From the NCBI GenBank assembly GCA_016926755.1, contig JAFGNZ010000003.1, positions 1 to 56,208 on the forward strand: DNA of 56,208 nucleotides, in the 5' to 3' direction. Numbering within the stretch: position 1 is the first letter of the stretch; each line of letters begins with the position of its first letter. Position numbers and translations under genes: made by a program. Below the pieces are notes generated by a model that did not search any database, was not told the origin of the DNA, and worked only from the letters and a program-made list of their open reading frames with translations. This DNA comes from Myxococcaceae bacterium (GTDB lineage Bacteria; Myxococcota; Myxococcia; Myxococcales; Myxococcaceae). Of this stretch, positions 16,619-24,587 are shown piece after piece.

Positions 16619-17458
16619 TCACGCAGTCACGGAGTTGCCGAACAGCAGGCGCTTGCCCTCACGCGCCGGCTCGGTGGCGAAGAAGTGGTTGCGGGCCTCC
16701 TCGGCCATGTTCTCCACCATGTCGTCGTTGTGCGCCGGATCATGGTGGAACAGCAGCAGCCGCCGGGCGTCCACCGCCTGGGCCACCTGCGCCGCGTCCA
16801 CCATCGTCGAGTGGCCCCAGCCCTTCTTGGGCATGCCCACCTTCCCCGAGTACTCCTCGGGCGTGTACTGGGCGTCCAGCACCAGCGCGTCCGCGCCCTC
16901 GAAGTAGCGCCCCACCTCGGCGGTGAGGCTGTCACGCGCCAGCTCCACGTCCGTGGCGTAGACGAAGGTGTGCCCGTCCGCCTCCACCCGGTAGGCCAGG
17001 CACCCCTGCGGGTGCGGCACGTCGATCGGCGTCACCCGGAACGGGCCCACCTCGATCGTGCGGCCGTGCAGCGCCGAGCCGAACGTCATCTTCGAGCGCA
17101 TGATCGACAGCGGCACCGGGAAGTTGGGCGGCTCCATCTGCTTGGACAGCACGCTCTGCAGCGCCTGGTCCCCGTTGGCGCCCGGGCCGTACAGGGTCAG
17201 CTCGGTGGAGGCCAGGTACGCGGGCGTGAAGAAGGGGAAGCCCTGCACGTGATCCCAGTGCAGGTGCGAGAAGAACATCGTCGCCTTCTGGGGCGGGCTC
17301 TCGCGCATCATGAGATCGCTCAGCGTGCGAATGCCGGTGCCGGCATCCAGGATGATGCGGTGCCCCTGGCTGGTGAGCTCCACGCAGGCCGTGTTGCCGC
17401 CGATGCGCGAGCCCGACACCGCGATGCTGCCCCGAACTCCGAAGAACCGGACTTCCAT
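16619..17458 (-). CDS. Metallo-beta-lactamase-fold hydrolase (phosphodiesterase-like)
   Basis: 279 residues. SHLHWDH (H65, H67, D69, H70) is the metal-binding motif of the fold; further ligands are likely in VPHPQGCLAY, YATDVE, DAQYTP and LFHHDP. The opening FGVRGSIAVSG and GGNTACVEL resemble the family of cyclic-phosphodiesterase or tRNase Z-like hydrolases, so a phosphodiester bond is the likely target, but the substrate cannot be read from sequence. The start MEVRFFGVRG is preceded by GGAGGAGG at ideal spacing, which rules out longer forms. It is the first gene before the sigma-54 activator, and two tandem 20-base repeats lie 43-83 bases upstream. Confidence 0.85.
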   Translation of the reverse strand: MEVRFFGVRGSIAVSGSRIGGNTACVELTSQGHRIILDAGTGIRTLSDLMMRESPPQKATMFFSHLHWDHVQGFPFFTPAYLASTELTLYGPGANGDQALQSVLSKQMEPPNFPVPLSIMRSKMTFGSALHGRTIEVGPFRVTPIDVPHPQGCLAYRVEADGHTFVYATDVELARDSLTAEVGRYFEGADALVLDAQYTPEEYSGKVGMPKKGWGHSTMVDAAQVAQAVDARRLLLFHHDPAHNDDMVENMAEEARNHFFATEPAREGKRLLFGNSVTA

Positions 17459-17500
17459 GGTGATCCTCCTCCGAAATGCGCGCGGCCAGGGGGTGGCCGC

Positions 17501-17541
17501 GCTGACGTCTTCACGTAAGACGCTGACGTCTTTGCGTAAGA
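17501..17541. promoter_or_regulatory. Two tandem 20-base direct repeats (possible operator)
   Basis: GCTGACGTCTTCACGTAAGA (17501-17520) and GCTGACGTCTTTGCGTAAGA (17522-17541) match at 18 of 20 bases with a one-base spacer, so their period is 21 bases, two turns of the helix. Each contains the palindrome GACGTC. They lie between the divergent hydrolase and efflux genes, 43-83 bases upstream of the hydrolase start, where a cooperatively binding regulator could sit. Confidence 0.6.
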
Positions 17542-17775
17542 GCATGGATGATGCCAAAGCCTAAGTGCCTGGAATCACATGGCTGGGCACGAGGATGGAT
17601 CACCCAGGTGCACCGCTTTGGATCGCACTGGATCAGGACAGTCGCGCCATTCCGGAACATCCGAGCTGGCTTGGAAGTCGGCTTTCGGGAGGGCTCCTCC
17701 AAGGCTCTGCCTGCCGCGCTCCGTGATATGGCGCGCGGAGACGTCCCTCGCGCCGCGTACGACTTCCCACCGCTC
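17542..17775. other. Remaining upstream region of the efflux operon
   Basis: This stretch completes the 317-base divergent gap (17459-17775). It stays open in the TolC frame, with in-frame ATGs, but translation gives no signal peptide until 17776, so it is treated as leader or promoter DNA. No clear -35/-10 or -24/-12 pair was recognised. Confidence 0.4.
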
Positions 17776-19152
17776 ATGTTCATCGCCCGACCTTTCCTCG
17801 CAGCGTCGCTCTGTGCGTGGATCGTCCTGAACCCCCGACAGGCCCAAGCACAGACCGCCGAGGCGACGCCCCAGGCTCCGGAGTCCGAGGCCAGCCCCCT
17901 GGAAGAGGCGAGCGGTGCGCCGCTCTCCCTGGAGCAGGCCGTCGCGCTCGCGACCGAGCGCAATGAGGCGGTCCTGGCCGCCATGCAGCGCGCCGAGGCC
18001 GCGGACGCGCGCGTGGCTCGGGCCCGGGCCTTCTTCTTCCCGGAGCTGTCCCTCACCGGTACCTATACGCGGCGCCTGCGCGAGTCGGTGCGACAGGTGG
18101 AGGGCCAGCCAGTGGTCATCCAGCAGCTCAACGCGCTGGGGGCCACGGCCACCGCTCGGGTGGCGCTCTTCGACGCGCGCGGCTTTCCGCTGTACCGCGC
18201 GGCCCGGCTGGAAGGGGAGGCGGCGGAGCTGGACGCCCGGGAGGCTCGCCGGCTGGTGGCCTTCGAGGCGGCGGACGCCTTCCTCACCACCCTCGGCAAC
18301 CAGCAGGTGTACGAGGCAGCCCTCCGGCGGCTCGACTTCGCCCGCCAGAGCCTGCAGGACGCGCAGGCGCGAGCCGAGGCCGGCCTGGCCAGCACCAACG
18401 ACGTGACGCGCGCCGAGCTCGAGGTCGCCAACGCGGAGGTGCAGCTGTCCTCGGCCCGGGGCTCCGCCGACACGAGCCGCATCGAGCTGGGCTTCCTCCT
18501 CGTCTCCCCCGTGGAGGGGCCGCTGGCCTCCCCCGAGCCCATGCTGCGGGAGGCCGCCCGGCCAGCCGAGCCGCTGAGCGCGCTCGGCCAGGGAGCGGAG
18601 GAGCGCCGCCTGGACATCCTCTCCACGAGGCTCCGGGTGCAGGCGCAGGAGGCCGCCGCGAAGGAGCCCCTGGCCCGCCTGTTCCCCTCGCTCGGGCTTA
18701 CCGGGCAGTACCGCTTCACGAACGAGGCGGGCCTCGCTGGCCGCCGGGGGGATGGGTTCGTCTCCGTCGATCTCTCGTGGACGCTCTTCGACGGCGGCGA
18801 GCGGTACGCGGAGCGGCGCGAGCGCGTGGCCCTGGCCCGGGCCGCGGAGCTGGAGGCCACCGCGCGCACCCGCCGTGTCGGGGTGGACATACAACGCGCG
18901 CGGGTGGAGCTGCTCACCGCCCAGGCCGCCCTGCGGCAGAGCGACCTGGCCGCCGCCCAGGCGCGCAAGAACGCGGAGGAGACGGGGATACTTTATCGAC
19001 AGGGGCTGTCCACGGCGCTGGCGGTGGCGGACGCCTCCCTGCGCCTGTTCGAGGCGGAGGTGGCGGCGGCTCGCGCGCGCTACGCCCTGGGCGTTTCGTT
19101 ATTGAATCTCCGGGCCGCGGTGGGACTCGATCCTCTCGGGAAGGAGCCGTGA
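17776..19152 (+). CDS. TolC-family outer membrane efflux protein
   Basis: 458 residues. MFIARPFLAASLCAWIVLNPRQAQAQ is a cleavable signal peptide, which decides the start even though the ribosome site is poor. Two homologous halves follow the TolC pattern: LSLEQAVALATERNEAVLAA at the first half, long Ala/Arg/Glu-rich coiled helices, strand pairs LSLTGTYTRRL and LGLTGQYRF, and the second-half strand VSVDLSWTLFDGGER. Such proteins trimerise into the outer-membrane channel of an RND pump. It is the first gene of an operon with the membrane fusion protein and the RND transporter. No local repressor is beside it; the repeat at 17501-17541 is the nearest candidate control site. Confidence 0.9.
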   Translation: MFIARPFLAASLCAWIVLNPRQAQAQTAEATPQAPESEASPLEEASGAPLSLEQAVALATERNEAVLAAMQRAEAADARVARARAFFFPELSLTGTYTRRLRESVRQVEGQPVVIQQLNALGATATARVALFDARGFPLYRAARLEGEAAELDAREARRLVAFEAADAFLTTLGNQQVYEAALRRLDFARQSLQDAQARAEAGLASTNDVTRAELEVANAEVQLSSARGSADTSRIELGFLLVSPVEGPLASPEPMLREAARPAEPLSALGQGAEERRLDILSTRLRVQAQEAAAKEPLARLFPSLGLTGQYRFTNEAGLAGRRGDGFVSVDLSWTLFDGGERYAERRERVALARAAELEATARTRRVGVDIQRARVELLTAQAALRQSDLAAAQARKNAEETGILYRQGLSTALAVADASLRLFEAEVAAARARYALGVSLLNLRAAVGLDPLGKEP

Positions 19153-19154
19153 TC

Positions 19155-20363
19155 GTGAAGCGAGGCATGGGACTGTGGGTCCTGGTGGCCATGGTGGCGG
19201 CCGTGGGGGCGGGGTGTGGCAGCAAGGAGGCGGGAGGGGCGCCGGGCGGTGGCGCGCCGGTGGGCAAGGCGGGCGGTGGTGGCCCCGGCGGGCGCGGCGC
19301 CATGCGCTTCCCGGTGGAGGTGGCGCCCGTCGAGGTGCGTGACGTGGAGTACGTCGTCAACGCGGTGGGCTCCGTGGAGGCCTTCGAGCGGGTGCAGATC
19401 ACCGCGCGCGTGGCCGGCGTGGTGGAGCGCGTGCTGTTCACCGAGGGACAGGCGGTGAAGAAGGGTGAGGTGCTCGCGGAGATCGAGCCCACCCGCTACA
19501 GCCTGGCGGTGAACGCGGCGAAGGCGGCGCTGGAGAAGGCGGAGGCCTCGGCGGCGGAGGCGCAGGCTGGCGCCCAGCGGCGGGCGGCGGTGAACGAGCA
19601 GCGCCCGGGCCTGCTGCCCGCGGAGGAGCTGGAGTCCTTCCAGACGCGGGCGCGCACCGCGGCGGCCGAGGTGAACGCGGAGAAGGCGGCGCTGGCCCAG
19701 GCGGAGCTGAACCTGCGGGATGCGTACGTGCGCGCGCCCATGGATGGGGTGCTGCAGACGCGCACCGTGCAGACGGGGCAGTACGTCACCCCCGGCCATG
19801 TGCTGGCCACGCTGCTGCGGCGCGATCCGCTGCTGGTGCGCTTCCGCGTGCCCGAGGCCGACGTCGCGCGGATCAAGCCGGGCATGACGGCGCGCTTCTC
19901 CGTGCGCTCCGATAGCCGCGCGTACAGCGCGAAGATCACCCACGTGGCCGCCGCGGCGGACGATCAGAGCCGCATGGTGCCGGTGACGGCGGAGGTCGCG
20001 AAGCAGGACGTGGAGGTGCTGCGGCCGGGCGCCTTCGCCTCGGTGGCCGTGCCGGTGGAGGCCGCCAGGGGCGCGCCGGTGATCCCACAGACGGCGGTGC
20101 GCCCCAGCGAGCGCGGCTTCCTGGCGTACGTGGTGGACGGGGACAAGGCACGCGAGCGCGTGCTGGAGCTGGGCATGCGCACGGCGGACGGCCGGGTGGA
20201 GGTGCGCGAGGGGCTCGAGCCGGGCGAGCGGCTGGTGGTGCGCGGCTCCGAGGCGCTGAAGGACGGGGTGGCGGTGCGCATCGAGGATGGAGCCAGTCCG
20301 GCCTTGACGGGTGAGCCGCGCCGGCCGGCGGATGGCGGCAGCAACGGAGGCGCCAGGCGATGA
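19155..20363 (+). CDS. RND efflux membrane fusion protein (lipoprotein)
   Basis: 402 residues. The leader ends in a lipobox (AAVGAGC), so it is anchored in the inner membrane facing the periplasm. After a Gly-rich linker come the MFP blocks: VEVRDVEYVVNAVGSVEAFERVQITARVAGVV, a lipoyl half (GQAVKKGEVLAEIEP), an Ala/Glu-rich helical hairpin, the second lipoyl half (VRAPMDGVLQTRTVQTGQYVTPG) and a beta-barrel domain. GTG at 19155 is chosen since GGAAGGAG lies 8 bases upstream; GTG at 19149 overlapping the TolC stop is too close. The stop overlaps the RND start (ATGA). Substrate unknown. Confidence 0.92.
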   Translation: MKRGMGLWVLVAMVAAVGAGCGSKEAGGAPGGGAPVGKAGGGGPGGRGAMRFPVEVAPVEVRDVEYVVNAVGSVEAFERVQITARVAGVVERVLFTEGQAVKKGEVLAEIEPTRYSLAVNAAKAALEKAEASAAEAQAGAQRRAAVNEQRPGLLPAEELESFQTRARTAAAEVNAEKAALAQAELNLRDAYVRAPMDGVLQTRTVQTGQYVTPGHVLATLLRRDPLLVRFRVPEADVARIKPGMTARFSVRSDSRAYSAKITHVAAAADDQSRMVPVTAEVAKQDVEVLRPGAFASVAVPVEAARGAPVIPQTAVRPSERGFLAYVVDGDKARERVLELGMRTADGRVEVREGLEPGERLVVRGSEALKDGVAVRIEDGASPALTGEPRRPADGGSNGGARR

Positions 20364-23300
20364 GCATCACCGAGGCGTGCATCAAGAAGCCCGTCTTCGC
20401 GTGGATGCTGATGGCGGCCACCATCGTCTTCGGGCTGGTGGCCGCGCAGCGCATCGGGATCAGCCAGTTCCCGGACGTGGACTTCCCCACCATCAACATC
20501 TCCGTGAGCTGGGAGGGCGCCTCTCCCGAGGCCGTGGAGAGCGATCTGGTGGAGCCCATCGAAGAGGCCGTGATGCAGGTGGAGGGCGTCAAGTCCATCA
20601 CCTCCAACGCGCGCCTGGGCAGCGGCTCCATCACCGTGGAGCTGGATCTGTCGCGCAACGTGGATCTGGCGCTGCAGGACGTGCAGACGAAGGTGAGCCA
20701 GGCCCAGCGGCGGATGCCGCGGGACGCCGATCCGCCCGTCATCTCCAAGACGAACCCGGAGGATCAGCCGATCATGTGGGTGGGCCTGTCCGGGCCCTTC
20801 GCCCCGCAGGTGCTGAGCGACTACGCGCGCTACCGCATCAAGGAGAAGCTGCAGACGGTGCCGGGCGTGGGCGAGGTGACGCTGGGCGGGGCGCTGGAGC
20901 GCAACGTGCGCATCTGGGTGGACGCCGGGAAGCTGGACGCCCAGGGGCTCACCGTGACGGACGTGATCGGCGCGCTGCAGCGCGAGCACGTGGAGCTGCC
21001 CGCCGGCCGTATCGAGACGGAGGGCCGCGAGGTCAGCGTCCGCGTGATGGGCGAGGCGCTGGATCTGGAGACGCTGCGCAACGTCGTCGTCCGGGAGCAG
21101 GGCGGGGCCCCCGTGTACCTGTCCGACGTGGCGCTGGTGGAGGATGGCTTCGAGGACGTGCGCCGGCTGGCGCGCGTGAATGGCGATCCCGCCCAGGGCC
21201 TGGGCATCCGCAAGCAGCGCGGGGCCAACGCGGTGGCCGTGGCCGAGGGCGTGCGCGCCATGCTGGAGCAGCTGCGCACGGATCTGCCCGAGGGCATGCA
21301 GCTGGGCATCAACTTCGACTCGACGCGCTTCATCGAGGAGAGCGTGCACGAGATCGAGATCGAGCTGCTGCTGGCGTGCCTGCTGACGGCGCTGGTGTGC
21401 TGGATCTTCCTGGGCTCGCTGTCCAGCACCCTCAACGTGGTGCTGGCCATCCCCATGTCCCTGCTGGGGACGGTGGCCGTCATCTACTTCCTGGGCTTCA
21501 CGCTCAACACCTTCACGCTGCTGGGGTTGGCGCTGGCGGTGGGCATCGTCGTGGATGACGCCATCATGGTGCTGGAGAACATCTACCGGCACGCGGAGAT
21601 GGGGAAGGGGCGCGTGCGCGCCGCGCGCGAGGGCACCGCGGAGATCACCTTCGCGGCGCTGGCGGCCACGCTGGCGGTGGTGGCCATCTTCCTCCCCGTC
21701 ATCTTCATGAAGGGGATCATCGGCAAGTTCTTCCTCCAGTTCGGCGTCACCCTGTGCGTGGCGGTGCTGCTGTCCTACCTGGAGGCCATCACGCTGGCGC
21801 CGGCGCGGTGCGCGCAGCTGCTCAAGGCCTCGCGCGAGCACCGCGGGCGGGTGGGCCAGCTGGTGGATCGCGGCTTCGAGCGGCTGGAGGGCTTCTACGG
21901 GCGGGTGCTGGGCAGGGCGCTGCGGCGGCCCTGGTGGGTGCTGGCGGGCGCGGCGGTGCTGCTGCTCGGCTCGGTGTTCGCCTTCCGCTCGCTGAAGGGC
22001 GAGTTCGTCCCCTCCCAGGATCAGAGCCGGCTGATGGTGCGCCTGCAGACGGCGGTGGGCAGCAGCCTGGACGAGACGGATCGGGCCTTCAGGCGGGCGG
22101 AGGCCTTCGTGGGCAGCCGGCCGGAGGTGCAGCGCCTCTTCGCGGTGGTGGGCGGCTTCGGCGGCGGCGCGGTGAACACGGGCATCATGTTCGTCACCCT
22201 GCGGCCCCCCGAGGAGCGCATCTCCCAGGCGGAGTTCCAGCAGGTGCTGCGCAAGGAGCTCAACTCGTACCCGGGGCTGCGCGCGGTGGTGCAGGATCTG
22301 TCCCAGAGCGGCTTCACCGCGCAGCGCGGCTTCCCGGTGGAGTTCAGCGTGCGCGGCGCGGACTGGGAGCGGCTGGTGGAGGCCAGCGCGGAGCTGCGCG
22401 AGAAGCTCCAGGCGAGCGGCAAGGTGGTGGATCTGGACACGGACTACCAGCTCGGCATGCCGGAGCTGCGCATCACGCCGGACCGCGCGCGCGCGGCGGA
22501 TCTGGGGATCTCCGTCGAGTCGGTGGCCGCCACCATCAACTCGCTGGTGGGCGGGGTCCGCGTGGGCAAGTACAACACCGGCGGGCGGCGCATCGACGTG
22601 CGGCTGCGGCTGCTGGCGGATCAGCGCTCGCGGCCGGAGGATCTGTCCCGGCTCAAGGTGCGCAGCTCCAGCGGCGAGCTCGTCCCGCTCTCCTCCCTGG
22701 TGCAGCAGGAGGAGCGCCCGGCGCTGCAGGCCATCACCCGCAGGGATCGCGAGCGCGCCATCAGCCTCTTCGCCAACGTGGCGCCGGGGGCCAGCCAGGA
22801 GGAGGCGATCGCCCTGGTGGAGAAGACGGCCAGGGAGCTGCCGGGGGGCACCCGCGTGGTGCTGGGCGGCGCGAGCGTGGCCTTCCGTGAGTCCATGAGC
22901 AGCCTGGTGTTCGCGCTCATCCTGGGGATCCTCGTGGCGTACATGGTGCTCGGCTCGCAGTTCAACTCGTTCCTGCACCCGGTGACGGTGCTCACCATCC
23001 TCCCGTTGTCGGTGGCGGGCGCCGCCTTCGCCCTGGGCGCCACGGGCACCACGCTCAACATCTTCAGCATGATCGGCCTGCTGCTGCTGATGGGCATCGT
23101 GAAGAAGAACTCCATCATCCTGGTGGACTACGCCCTGCAGCAGCGCGAGCAGGGCGCGAATGCGGTGGAGGCCATGCAGCGCGCCGGCCCGGTGCGGCTG
23201 CGGCCCATCCTGATGACGTCCATCGCCACGATGATGGCGGCGGTGCCGGCCGCGCTGGCGCTGGGCGCGGGCAGCGAGACGCGTCAGCCCATGGCCATCG

Positions 23301-23458
23301 CCGTGCTGGGCGGCCTGTCTGTCTCCACCGTCCTCAGCCTCCTGGTCGTCCCCGCCTTCTACGTGGTGGCGGATCGCATCAAGTCGCGGCTGCTCGCACG
23401 CCAGGCACGGAGCGAGCCCGGCCATGAAGAGGTGCAGGCCAGCAAAGGGGCGATGTGA
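20360..23458 (+). CDS. RND efflux transporter (AcrB/HAE1 family)
   Basis: 1032 residues, full length. The N-terminal helix begins MSITEACIKKPVFAWMLMAA. The proton-relay acids are in GIVVDDAIMVLENI, and the matching lysine is in GIVKKNSIILVDYA, so it should be active. Two large periplasmic loops and about twelve membrane helices follow the family plan. It exports hydrophobic or amphiphilic compounds across both membranes together with the two preceding products; drugs, bile-like detergents or secondary metabolites are possible, and sequence alone does not tell. The start overlaps the MFP stop. Confidence 0.96.
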   Translation: MSITEACIKKPVFAWMLMAATIVFGLVAAQRIGISQFPDVDFPTINISVSWEGASPEAVESDLVEPIEEAVMQVEGVKSITSNARLGSGSITVELDLSRNVDLALQDVQTKVSQAQRRMPRDADPPVISKTNPEDQPIMWVGLSGPFAPQVLSDYARYRIKEKLQTVPGVGEVTLGGALERNVRIWVDAGKLDAQGLTVTDVIGALQREHVELPAGRIETEGREVSVRVMGEALDLETLRNVVVREQGGAPVYLSDVALVEDGFEDVRRLARVNGDPAQGLGIRKQRGANAVAVAEGVRAMLEQLRTDLPEGMQLGINFDSTRFIEESVHEIEIELLLACLLTALVCWIFLGSLSSTLNVVLAIPMSLLGTVAVIYFLGFTLNTFTLLGLALAVGIVVDDAIMVLENIYRHAEMGKGRVRAAREGTAEITFAALAATLAVVAIFLPVIFMKGIIGKFFLQFGVTLCVAVLLSYLEAITLAPARCAQLLKASREHRGRVGQLVDRGFERLEGFYGRVLGRALRRPWWVLAGAAVLLLGSVFAFRSLKGEFVPSQDQSRLMVRLQTAVGSSLDETDRAFRRAEAFVGSRPEVQRLFAVVGGFGGGAVNTGIMFVTLRPPEERISQAEFQQVLRKELNSYPGLRAVVQDLSQSGFTAQRGFPVEFSVRGADWERLVEASAELREKLQASGKVVDLDTDYQLGMPELRITPDRARAADLGISVESVAATINSLVGGVRVGKYNTGGRRIDVRLRLLADQRSRPEDLSRLKVRSSSGELVPLSSLVQQEERPALQAITRRDRERAISLFANVAPGASQEEAIALVEKTARELPGGTRVVLGGASVAFRESMSSLVFALILGILVAYMVLGSQFNSFLHPVTVLTILPLSVAGAAFALGATGTTLNIFSMIGLLLLMGIVKKNSIILVDYALQQREQGANAVEAMQRAGPVRLRPILMTSIATMMAAVPAALALGAGSETRQPMAIAVLGGLSVSTVLSLLVVPAFYVVADRIKSRLLARQARSEPGHEEVQASKGAM

Positions 23459-23545
23459 TGCCCGCTCCTACATAGGGGCTGTGGCCGAAACATGGGCCTG
23501 CCGGTCTTCTCGGCGATGTTGGCCGGACCTCACCTGGAGACCTAC

Positions 23546-24454
23546 ATGAGACCCATTTCCACCCTGGCTTCGTGCCTCTTCACGCTCGCGCTGACTCTGA
23601 TCGGCTGCGGCGGAGACAGCCAGGTGACGATCAAGCTCACGGACGCGCCCGGGGACTTCAAGCGCGCCGTCGTCACCATCTCCGAAGTCGAGCTGCTGGG
23701 CGAGGGGGAGAACAACCGCGTCATCCTCCTCGATCAGGCGGTGACGACCGATCTCATCACCCTGGCGAACGACACGGCGGATCTGGTGAAGGACGCCACC
23801 GTCCCGGCCGGAACCTACAAGGAGCTGCGCTTCGTCATCACCGGCGCCTTCATCGAGGTGGAGGAGGCGGACGGCAGCACGAAGATCTACGCCTCGGCGC
23901 CGGACTACGCGGGGCTGCCCGAGGGCGCCCAGGTGGCCGGCGAGCTGCAACTGCCCAGCTACGGCCAGTCCGGGCTCAAGGTGAAGATCGCCGAGCCGGT
24001 CGCCGTGGAGGGGGAGCAGAAGGTCATCCTCGTGGACTTCGACGTGGGGCAGAGCTTCGGCCGTCAAGCGGGCGGCTCGGGCCGGTGGGTGATGAGCCCC
24101 GTCATCAAGGCCGCCGACATCACCTTCAGCGGCAGCGTGACGGTGACGCTCACCCAGGGCGGCGGTGTCTCCCTGCCCACCCAGAATGGTCAGCAGCTCA
24201 CCCTGGCGAACTTCCAGGCGACGCTCACCAACACGGGCAACAGCACCGAGACGCTGGCCTTCACGGACGCCAACGGTGACGGTGTCTTCGAGGCCCAGTT
24301 CAACTTCCTCATCCCCGGCGACTTCTCGGCGGGCATCGTCGGCCCCGAGGGCGTGACGTTCACCACCAACCCGACCAGCCCGGCGCCCGTGACAGTGGGC
24401 TCCGGCAAGCAGCTCAGCGTGGCGTTCACGCTGAGCTCCGCTTCGCTGCGGTAG
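23546..24454 (+). CDS. DUF4382-type lipoprotein
   Basis: 302 residues. The leader MRPISTLASCLFTLALTLIGC ends in a lipobox. Residues 30-185 match DUF4382 (VTIKLTDAPGDFKRAVVTISEVELLGEG, PAGTYKELRFVITGAFIEVE, VKIAEPVAVEGEQKVILVDFDVGQSF). A second beta-sandwich-like part (about 195-302) has FTDANGDGVFEAQFNF. The start is at the ATG with GGAG upstream; a longer frame to 23492 would bury the signal. Role unknown; such proteins are usually surface or periplasmic carbohydrate-type binders, an inference. Likely separate from the RND operon (87-base gap). Confidence 0.8.
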   Translation: MRPISTLASCLFTLALTLIGCGGDSQVTIKLTDAPGDFKRAVVTISEVELLGEGENNRVILLDQAVTTDLITLANDTADLVKDATVPAGTYKELRFVITGAFIEVEEADGSTKIYASAPDYAGLPEGAQVAGELQLPSYGQSGLKVKIAEPVAVEGEQKVILVDFDVGQSFGRQAGGSGRWVMSPVIKAADITFSGSVTVTLTQGGGVSLPTQNGQQLTLANFQATLTNTGNSTETLAFTDANGDGVFEAQFNFLIPGDFSAGIVGPEGVTFTTNPTSPAPVTVGSGKQLSVAFTLSSASLR

Positions 24455-24462
24455 CCTCATGG

Positions 24463-24485
24463 ATCCGAGGCCCCTCGGATTTCTG
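24463..24485 (+). terminator. Hairpin after the DUF4382 lipoprotein gene
   Basis: ATCCGAGG (24463-24470) and CCTCGGAT (24473-24480) form a perfect 8-bp stem with a 2-base spacer, immediately followed by TTCT. It lies 8 bases after the lipoprotein stop, so it is a plausible weak intrinsic terminator. The very short loop is unusual. Confidence 0.45.
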
Positions 24486-24587
24486 AGGGGACTCGGGCTC
24501 CTGGCTGTCCATAGAATCAGGAGGTTGGCCCCGGGTCAGGCGCTTGCATGTCGCCACCGGGGCTTTTCCTTGTCCGAAGGGGGACAC

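Noticed and set aside
17548-17775. Longer TolC protein from an upstream ATG
   Set aside because: It would place about 76 residues without a family match before a normal signal peptide.
19964-23425. Very long open frame (about 1150 codons) antisense to the RND transporter
   Set aside because: High GC leaves few stops; translation is rich in His/Arg/Gly and has no domain, while the sense frame is a full RND transporter.
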